A stretch of DNA of 64,000 nt, from assembly GCA_037043455.1 (NCBI GenBank), contig JAWPHD010001148.1:125001-189000 (forward strand). The letters are read 5' to 3'. This document shows, piece by piece, positions 34,051 to 44,200 of this stretch (its first letter is position 1; each line of letters begins with the position of its first letter). Origin of the DNA: Cyrtodaria siliqua. Lineage: Eukaryota > Mollusca > Bivalvia > Adapedonta > Hiatellidae. The notes beneath the pieces were generated by a model. The model was not told the DNA's origin. It saw only the letters and a list, made by a program, of their open reading frames with translations, and made no database searches. The position numbers were made by a program, and so were the translations under genes.

Positions 34051-35345
34051 TTCAAAGCTTGCACAAAAAAAGCACTCTGCGGAAATTCAAGATGGCCACC
34101 ACGGCTAAAAATAGATTTTCAAAAAAACAAGTTTGTAGCGACTACTTCTTGAAAACTATAAGTGATATTGATATGAAACTTCACAGGAGTGTTGCTCTTG
34201 ATGTCTAAATGATCCTTGCAACATTTCAGGTTGGTCGGAATTCAAGATGGCCGCCACAGCTAAAATTATATTTTCAAAAAACAAGTTTGTAGCGAGTACT
34301 TCTTGAAAACTACAAGTGATATTGATATGGGACTTTTTCTAAAATGATCAGTATGGAATGATGTTGATCCTTGTCGAAAATTATTTTGATGCGACGTTAA
34401 ACATGACCGCTAGCAGCCATCTTTGTTTACATATAGTTATATAATGAAAACTTGCAGCGACTACTCCTCTGAAACTTCTTGACGGATTTTCATGAAACTT
34501 CACAGGAATGTTGCTCTTGATGTCTAATTGATGCTAGCAAAATTTCAGGTTGGCCCAAAGTTCAAGATGACCGCCACGGCTTAAAATAATTTTTAAAAAA
34601 CAAGTTTGTAGCGACTACTTCTTGAAAACTATAAGTGATATTGATATGCGTCTTTTCCTAAAATGATCATTATGACATGATGTTGATCCTTGTCGAAAAT
34701 CGTTTTGATTCAACGTTAAACATGGCTGCCAGTGGCCATCTTTGTTTACTTAAGAGTTATTTAGTAAAAACTTGTAGCGACTACTTCTCTGAAACTACTC
34801 GAAGGATTTCCATGAAACTTCACAGGAATGTTGCTCTTGATGTCTTAATGATCCTAGCAACATTTCAGGTTGGTCAGAAATTCAAGATAGCCACCACGGC
34901 TTAAAATAATTTTTAAAAAACAAGTTTGTAGCGACTACTTCTTGAAAACTATATGTGATATTGATATGCGTCTTTTCCTAAAATGATCAGTATGACATAA
35001 TGTTGATCCTTGTCGAAAATTATTTTGATTCAAAGTTAAACATGGCTGCCAGCGGCTATTTTTGTTTGTAAACATAGAGTTACATAATGAAAACTTGGTA
35101 GTGACTACTCCTCTGAAACTACTTGACGGATTTTCATGAAACTTCATACGAATGCTGCTCTTGATGTCTAATTGATCCTAGCAAAATTTCAGGTCGGCCC
35201 GAAGATGGCCACCACGGCTAAAAATAGATTTTCAAATAACAAGTTTATGGGGACTACTTCTTGAAAACTATAAGTGATATTGATATGGAACGTTTTCTAA
35301 AATGATCAGCATGTCATGATGTTGGTCCTTGTCGAAAATCGTTTA
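34051..35345 (+). repeat. Family D tandem array, 320-bp unit, four-plus copies
   Basis: TTCAAGATGGCC(A/G)CCAC-like sites lie at about 34087, 34240, 34561, 34881 and 35201, giving a regular 320-bp period after the first short unit. Each unit has AGCGACTACTTCTTGAAAAC, GTGATATTGATATG, GTTGATCCTTGTCGAAAA and ATGAAACTTCACAGGA. It is related in style to 28185-28975. Confidence 0.9.
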
Positions 35346-35649
35346 GATTGTTTTCGAAGTTGAGTTATCACCATAAATGATTTTAATCACGAGTACGTAT
35401 GTGAATCTCATTTTCGCAGTATAAATTCAAGATCTATTTTAAACAAATATCATGTGCATACGTAACCGGTGTATTGTTTATAAATAAAAAAAATATCGTT
35501 CATAATAATAAAAAGACAGACAGATAATATCCCTTGATTGGATTTGGAATTAGTAAAAGTAACCGTCAGTGTGTCAAACTGTTTTAAAAGGAAAACTTCC
35601 CGTACTTATATATTGAACCATTAAATTACAAATATATTCTATATGTGCA
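35346..35649. other. No gene seen
   Basis: AT-rich sequence without recognised motifs. Confidence 0.5.
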
Positions 35650-35915
35650 CATAGGCGTAGCCAGGTTTTCAAAATGTATATGCACACCGAAAAAATACGT
35701 TTGGGGGCAGGTGTGGGAGGGGGGTACCACCCATCCCCCCTACCCCCCCTACCCCCCTCCCGCTGGTGAAGGAAAATAAGGAAGGAAATTGTGCACTCTG
35801 GAGCATTCTGAGGCACCTTTTGGCGTTAGAAGTAATTGTTTTCTCTAGTCTATTATGCTTGGCATTTTTTGAATTACGCACGTGCATATTGTGCGTATCG
35901 GGCGCTACGCCCTTG
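35650..35915. mobile_element. 266-bp MITE with GGCGTAGCC ends and 6-bp TSD
   Basis: The left end is CATAGGCGTAGCCAGG and the right end, inverted, is CAAGGGCGTAGCGCCC. The flanks TGTGCA (35644-35649) and TGTGCA (35916-35921) are identical. The interior has a C-rich block like that of the 23944-26921 element, so the two appear related. The overlapping minus-strand frames are not genes. Confidence 0.75.
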
Positions 35916-36090
35916 TGTGCATGATATGTGAATGTCTTGAAGAGGCACACTGCAATCTTTTTTTTCACACCCTACAACTATTTTGAAAACAAGAATCCGA
36001 CCAGATATTTTAGTGATCTGGAGTATAATTGTCAATCGAAATTGACTTCAATCATAGACCGTATTTTACCTTGTTTAGTACGCAGTTTTT

Positions 36091-37215
36091 AGCTCACCTG
36101 AGCCGGAGGCTGAAAGTGAGCTATTGTGACCACTTTTTGTCCGTCTTCTCTCCGTCTGTTCGTTAGCTCTTGGTTAAACAACTTCTTCTTGGACAATTTT
36201 GACCAAATTTCAAATGGATGATACTGAGGTCCAATTATTAAAAAAATTTCAAATTACATCAATGCTACATCCAAGATGGCCACCATCACCATATATGGTC
36301 AAAACCTTAAAAATCTCCTCAAAAACCACTGAACATAATTTGAAAGTTTTTGTCACTGTTACTAAAAATAGAAAAATGGTTTCCTCTCAATAACTTCAGT
36401 TAGGAATGAGATATTGGAATGAAACTTTATGGGTAGGTAGCTTATATGAAACAGAAGCTTGAGGTTACTGAGGTCAAGGTCAAGGTCACTGTTACTAAAA
36501 ATAGAAAAATAGTTTCTGCTCAATAAATTTAGTTAAGAATGAGATCTTGGAATGAAACTATATAGGTAGGTAGCTTATATGAAAAGAAAGCTTGGGATTT
36601 CATTTGGGGTCTCTGGGGTCAAGGTCAAGGTCACTGTTAGTAAAAATTGAAAAATGGTTTCCGCTCAGTATCTTTAGTTAGGAATGAGATATTGGAATGC
36701 AATTTTATGGGTAGGTTATATGAAAAGAAAGCTTAGGATTGCATATGGGGTCACTGGGGTTGAGGTCAATGCCACTTTACTAAAAATATAAAAAGTTTTC
36801 TGCTCATTGACTTCAGTTATGAATGTGATATTGGAATGATACTTTATGGGTAGGTTGCTTAAATGAAAAGGAATGTTGTAATTGCATTTGGAGTCACTGG
36901 TGTCAAGGTCAAGATCACTGCTACTAAAAAAAGAAAAACGTTTTCCGCTCAGTAACTTCAGTTAGGAATGAGATATTAGAATGAAGCTTTATGGGTTGGT
37001 AGCATTCAGACAGGTAATTAGGAATTATATGCATCTAAATTTAACACGCTACCTAATGCAGTAACGCATTACATTGCTGTTACGTAACATTATGCAGTTA
37101 CATGTTCATGTGTCACTTTATCCAAGGAGAAAATTAATTATCCTGTAAAATAATAAAATTATCCCACAATGACCGGTAGGGGACATTGTATTGCATACAA
37201 TATTTCTTCTTGTTT
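36091..37215 (+). mobile_element. Family C element, copy 1
   Basis: It begins with nested hairpins: AGCTCAC (36091-36097) pairs with GTGAGCT (36116-36122), and AGCC with GGCT inside. A TTTGTCCGTC head follows. About five tandem units of 150-180 bp come next, with GTTAGGAATGAGATATTGGAA, ACT(T)TATGGGTAGGT and GGTCAAGGTCACTG. The 3' end is hairpin ATTGTATTGCATACAAT (37185-37201) followed by ATTTCTTCTTGTT. A second copy is at 58071-58935. Confidence 0.8.
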
Positions 37216-37535
37216 TATTTGACGTCAAATATCGCCACCAGCAGCCACCTTTGTTTACACTGCCTTTCAATGAAAACATACTAGTAGATTATATGGGTGT
37301 TACATTTTATTGCTGAATTAATTTATAATAATTTATAATAATATGGGCATATTTAGAAATTGAAGGATATTAACCATTACAAGAACTGATTGTCTGAAAA
37401 TTCTTAAATATGGTGTATAATGTTCAATTCAAGTCGGACGGGTAGAAAACAAAGGTCACACATATTAATACCGGGTATGTCTAGCATTTTAACATTGCTA
37501 GGAATTTATTCCGACATTACTTCATTCCAGTCTAT
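37216..37535 (+). repeat. Duplicated flank of element C
   Basis: It matches 58930-59270 with few differences, including GGTCACACATATTAATACCG and TCTAGCATTTTAACATTGC. It links element C to the minisatellite in both copies. Confidence 0.85.
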
Positions 37536-38275
37536 AATACAACAACTACAAATGACAGAAGCATCCACCGGGTTCCTGCAACAACTACAACAGGCAACAG
37601 TGAACGCTGGGTACCTGAAGCAACTACAACAGGAACAGTGTCCAGCGGGTAGCTACAAAAGCTATAACTGGCAGGAGTGTATACCCTGTACTTGCAACAA
37701 CTACAACTGGCAGGATTGTCCACTGGGTACTTACAACAACTTCAACATACGACTTTTCACCAGGTACCTACAGTAACTAAACCAGGCAGATGTTTCCACT
37801 GGGTACCTACAACAACTGCAGCAAATTACTTTTCACCGGGTACCTAGAACTAAACCAGGCAGATGTTTCCACTGGGTACCTACAACAACTGCAACACACG
37901 ACTTCACCAGAAACCTACAACTAAATCAGGCAAATGTGTCCACTGGGTATATACAACAACTGCAACATATGACTTTTCACCGGGTACCAACAATTAAACC
38001 AGGCAGATGTTTACATTGGGTACTGATAACAACTGCAACATATAATTTTTCAACAGGTACCTACAACTAAACCAACCAGATGTGACCACCGGGTACCTGC
38101 AACGACTACAAGATACCACTTTTGACCGGGTACCAAAAACTAAACCAGGCAAATGTGTCCACCAGGTATCGACAACAACTGCAACATACGACTTTTCACC
38201 AGGTTCCTACAGCTAAACCAGGCAAATGTGTCCACCGGGTATCGACAACCACTGCATCATATGACTTTTCACTGT
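37536..38275 (+). repeat. TACAACAAC minisatellite, left part (interrupted by satellite)
   Basis: 39-bp units (CACCGGGTACCTACAACAAC type) change to 73-bp units alternating ACAACAACTGCAACATACGA, CTTTTCACCGGGTACC and ACTAAACCAGGCAGATGTG. It matches 59270-59880 and stops at the satellite boundary at about 38275. Confidence 0.9.
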
Positions 38276-41200
38276 GACATACTTCATAAAAGCGGCACTA
38301 GAAGACTACTTCCTTGCTTGACGTTCAGCACTTTTCAAAAGGGTGGTTTCTAGGACTGGTGTCTCCGGTGTCGGTATAAAGTGTCTGGGTTGGGGTATCA
38401 GCACCGAACTGATTGACCAGTGTCAGAATAATGTGACTGGGGGGTTATCATGTCTACTACGGCGTGGTATTCCAGTGTGGCAGCACTATAAAGAAACCAT
38501 TGAGTTCGCTGCTTCAAGTAGACATATCACATCACACGCAAAAACACACAGATACAAATCCAGACTCCATTTTCTGTTAGAAATACACACACACACACAC
38601 ACACACACCAGCACCGAAAACTTGCACAGGAGTCGCCGTCTCGATAGTTCGAAAACACCGCAGCGTGGCACAATGGTAGAGCGTTCGCCTCACATGCGGT
38701 AGGTCATGGGTTTATCCACGGCCGGGTCATACCAAAGACTTCATAAAAGCGGCACTAGTAGCCTACTCCCTTGCTTGACGTTCAGCACTTTTCAAAAGGG
38801 TGGTTTCTAGGACTGGTGTCTCCGGTGTCGGTATAAAGTGTCTGGGTTGGGGTATCAGCACCGAACTGATTGACCAGTGTCAGAATAATGTGACTGGGGG
38901 GTTATCATGTCTACTACGGCGTGGTATTCCAGTGTGGCAGCACTATAAAGAAACCATTGAGTTCGCTGCTTCAAGTAGACATATCACATCACACGCAAAA
39001 ACACACAGATACAAATCCAGACTCCATTTTCTGTTAGAAATACACACACACACACACACACCAGCACCGAAAACTTGCACAGGAGTCGCCGTCTCGATAG
39101 TTCGAAAACACCGCAGCGTGGCACAATGGTAGAGCGTTCGCCTCACATGCGGTAGGTCGTTGGTTTATTCACGGCCGGGTCATACCAAAGACTTCATAAA
39201 AGCGGCACTAGTAGCCTACTCCCTTGCTTGACGTTCAGCACTTTTCAAAAAGGGTGGTTTCTAGGACTGGTGTCTCCGGTGTCGGTATAAAGTGTCTGGG
39301 TTGGGGTATCAGCACCGAACTGATTGACCAGTGTCAGAATAATGTGACTGGGGGGTATCATGTGTACTACGGCGTGGTATTCCAGTGTGGCAGCACTATA
39401 AAGAAACCATTGAGTTCGCTGCTTCAAGTAGACATATCATCACATCACACGCAAAAACACACAGATACAAATCCAGACTCCATTTTCTGTTAGAAATACA
39501 CACACACACACCAGCACCGAAAACTTGCACAGGAGTCGCCGTCTGGATAGTTAGAAAACACCGCAGCGTGGCACAATGGTAGAGCGTTTGCCTCACATGC
39601 GGTAGGCCGTGGGTTTATCCACATTCAGCGCTTTTCAAAAGGGTGGTTTCTAGGACTGGTGTCTCCGGTGTCAGTATAAAGTGTCTGGGTTGGGGTATCA
39701 GCACCGAACTGATTGACCAGTGTCAGAATAATGTGACTGGGGGGTTATCATGTCTACTACGGCGTGGTATTCCAGTGTGGCAGCACTATAAAGAAACCAT
39801 TGAGTTCGCTGCTTCAAGTAGACATATCACATCACACGCAAAAACACACAGATACAAATCCAGACTCCATTTTCTGTTAGAAATACACACACACACACAC
39901 ACACACCAGCACCGAAAACTTGCACTGGAGTCGCCGTCTCGATAGTTCGAAAACACCGCAGCGTGGCACAATGGTAGAGCGTTCGCCTCACATGCGGTAG
40001 GTCGTGGGTTTATCCACGGCCGGGTCATACCAATGACTTCATAAAAGCGGCACTAGTAGCCTACTCCCTTGCTTGACGTTCAGCACTTTTCAAAAGGGTG
40101 GTTTCTAGGACTGGTGTCTCCGGTGTCGGTATAAAGTGTCTGGGTTGGGGTATCAGCACCGAACTGATTGACCAGTGTCAGAATGTGACTGGGGGGTTAT
40201 CATGTCTACTACGGCGTGGTATTCCAGTGTGGCAGCACTATAAAGAAACCATTGAGTTCGCTGCTTCAAGTAGACATATCACATCACACGCAAAAACACA
40301 CAGATACAAATCCAGACTCCATTTTCTGTTAGAAATACACACACACACACACACACCAGCACCGAAAACTTGCACAGGAGTCGCCGTCTCGATAGTTCAA
40401 AAACACCGCAGCGTGGCACAATGGTAGAGCGTTCGCCTCACATGCGGTAGGTCGTTGGTTTATCCACGGCCGGGTCATACCAAAGACTTCATAAAAGCGG
40501 CAGTAGTAGCCTACTCCCTTGCTTGACGTTCAGCACTTTTCAAAAGGGTGGTTTCTAGGACTGGTGTCTCCGGTGTCGGTATAAAGTGTCTGGGTTGGGG
40601 TATCAGCACCGAACTGATTGACCAGTGTCAGAATAATGTGACTGGGGGGTTATCATGTCTACTACGGCGTGGTATTCCAGTGTGGCAGCACTATAAAGAA
40701 ACCATTGAGTTCGCTGCTTCAAGTAGACATATCACATCACACGCAAAAACACACAGATACAAATCCAGACTCCATATTCTGTTAGAAATACACACACACA
40801 CACACACACCAGCACCGAAAACTTGCACAGGAGTCGCCGTCTCGATAGTTCGAAAACACCGCAGCGTGGCACAATGGTAGAGCGTTCGCCTCACATGCGG
40901 TAGGTCGTTGGTTTATCCACGGCCGGGTCATACCAAAGACTTCATAAAAGCGGCACTAGTAGCCTACTCCCTTGCTTGACGTTCAGCACTTTTCAAAAGG
41001 GTGGTTTCTAGGACTGGTGTCTCCGGTGTCGGTATAAAGTGTCTGGGTTGGGGTATCAGCACCGAACTGATTGACCAGTGTCAGAATAATGTGACTGGGG
41101 GGTATCATGTCTACTACGGCGTGGTATTCCAGTGTGGCAGCACTATAAAGAAACCATTGAGTTCGCTGCTTCAAGTAGACATATCATCACATCACACGCA

Positions 41201-44200
41201 AAAACACACAGATACAAATCCAGACTCCATTTTCTGTTAGAAATACACACACACACACCAGCACCGAAAACTTGCACAGGAGTCGCCGTCTCGATAGTTA
41301 GAAAACACCGCAGCGTGGCACAATGGTAGAGCGTTCGCCTCACATGCGGTAGGTCGTGGGTTTATCCACGTTCAGCACTTTCCAAAAGGGTGGTTTCTAG
41401 GACTGGTGTCTCCGGTGTCAGTATAAAGTGTCTGGGTTGGGGTATCAGCACCAAACTGATTGACCAGTGTCAGAATAATGTGACTGGGGGGTTATCATGT
41501 CTACTACAGCGTGGTATTCCAGTGTGGCAGCACTATAAAGAAACCATTGAGTTCGCTGCTTCAAGTAGACATATCACATCACACGCAAAAACACACAGAT
41601 ACAAATCCAGACTCCATTTTCTGTTAGAAATACACACACACACACACACACACCAGCACCGAAAACTTGCACTGGAGTCGCCGTCTCGATAGTTCGAAAA
41701 CACCGCAGCGTGGCACAATGGTAGAGCGTTCGCCTCACATGCGGTAGGTCGTGGGTTAATCCACGGCCGGGTCATACCAAAGACTTCATAAAAGCGGCAC
41801 TAGTAGCCTACTCCCTTGCTTGACGTTCAGCACTTTTCAAAAGGGTGGTTTCTAGGACTGGTGTCTCCGGTGTCAGTATAAAGTGTCTGGGTTGGGGTAT
41901 CAGCACCGAACTGATTGACCAGTGTCAGAATAATGTGACTGGGGGGTTATCATGTCTACTACGGCGTGGTATTCCAGTGTGGCAGCACTATAAAGAAACC
42001 ATTGAGTTCGCTGCTTCAAGTAGACATATCACATCACACGCAAAAACACACAGATACAAATCCAGACTCCATTTTCTGTTAGAAATACACACACACACAC
42101 ACACACACCAGCACCGAGAACTTGCACTGGAGTCGCCGTCTCGATAGTTCGAAAACACCGCAGCGTGGCACAATGGTAGAGCGTTCGCCTCACATGCGGT
42201 AGGTCGTGGGTTTATCCACGGCCGGGTCATACCAAAGACTTCATAAAAGCGGCACTAGTAGCCTACTCCCTTGCTTGACGTTCAGCACTTTTCAAAAGGG
42301 TGGTTTCTAGGACTGGTGTCTCCGGTGTCGGTATAAAGTGTCTGGGTTGGGGTATCAGCACCGAACTGATTGACCAGTGTCAGAATAATGTGACTGGGGG
42401 GTTATAATGTCTACTACGGCGTGGTATTCCAGTGTGGCAGCACTATAAAGAAACCATTGAGTTCGCTGCTTCAAGTAGACATATCACATCACACGCAAAA
42501 ACACACAGATACAAATCCAGACTCCATTTTCTGTTAGAAATACACACACACACACACACACCAGCACCGAAAACCTGCACAGGAGTCGCCGTCTCGATAG
42601 TTCGAAAACACCGCAGCGTGGCACAATGGTAGAGCGTTCGCCTCACATGCGGTAGGTCGTTGGTTTATCCACTGCCGGGTCATACCAAAGACTTCATAAA
42701 AGCGGCACTAGTAGCCTACTCCCTTGCTTGACGTTCAGCACTTTTCAAAAGGGTGGTTTCTAGGACTGGTGTCTCCGGTGTCGGTATTAAGTGTCTGGGT
42801 TGGGGTATCAGCACCGAACTGATTGACCAGTGTCAGAATAATGTGACTGGGGGGTTATCATGTCTACTACGGCGTGGTATTCCAGTGTGGCAGCACTATA
42901 AAGAAACCATTGAGTTCGCTGCTTCAAGTTGACATATCACATCACACGCAAAAACACACAGATACAAATTCAGACTCCATTTTCTGTTAGAAATACACAC
43001 ACACACACAAACACACCAGCACCGAAAACTTGCACTGGAGTCGCCGTCTCGATAGTTCGAAAACACCGCAGCGTGGCACAATGGTAGAGCGTTCGCCTCA
43101 CATGCGGTAGGTCGTTGGTTTATCCACGGCCGGGTCATACCAAAGACTTCATAAAAGCGGCACTAGTAGCCTACTCCCTTGCTTGACGTTCAGCACTTTT
43201 CAAAAGGGTGGTTTCTAGGACTGGTGTCTCCGGTGTCGGTATAAAGTGTCTGGGTTGGGGTATCAGCACCGAACTGATTGACCAGTGTCAGAATAATGTG
43301 ACTGGGGGGTATCATGTCTACTACGGCGTGGTATTCCAGTGTGGCAGCACTATAAAGAAACCATTGAGTTCGCTGCTTCAAGTAGACATATCATCACATC
43401 ACACGCAAAAACACACAGATACAAATCCAGACTCCATTTTCTGTTAGAAATACACACACACACACCAGCACCGAAAACTTGCACAGGAGTCGCCGTCTCG
43501 ATAGTTAGAAAACACCGCAGCGTGGCACTATGGTAGAGCGTTCGCCTCACATACGGTAGGTCGTGGGTTTATCCACGTTCAGCACTTTTCAAAAGGGTGG
43601 TTTCTAGGACTGGTGTCTCCGGTGTCAGTATAAAGTGTCTGGGTTGGGGTATCAGCACCGAACTGATTGACCAGTGTCAGAATAATGTGACTGGGGGGTT
43701 ATCATGTCTACTACAGCGTGGTATTCCAGTGTGGCAGCACTATAAAGAAACCATTGAGTTCGCTGCTTCAAGTAGACATATCACATCACACGCAAAAACA
43801 CACAGATACAAATCCAGACTCCATTTTCTGTTAGAAATACACACACACACACACACACACACCAGCACTGAAAACTTGCACTGGAGTCGCCGTCTCGATA
43901 GTTTGAAAACACCGCAGCGTGGCACAATGGTAGAGCGTTCGCCTCACATGCGGTAGGTCGTGGGTTTATCCACGGCCGGGTCATACCAAAGACTTCATAA
44001 AAGCGGCACTAGAAGCCTACTCCATTGCTTGACGTTCAGCACTTTTCAAAAGGGTGGTTTCTAGGACTGGTGTCTCCGATGTCGGTATAAAGTGTCTGGG
44101 TTAGGGTATCAGCACCGAACTGATTGACCAGTGCCAGAATAATGTGACTGGGGGGTTATCATGTCTACTACGGCGTGGTATTCCAGTGTGGCAGCACTTT

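Noticed and set aside
36091..36122. A rho-independent terminator
   Set aside because: The nested hairpin is the head of a dispersed repeat in eukaryotic-type sequence and is followed by a GTCCGTC run rather than a U-tract in a transcript context.
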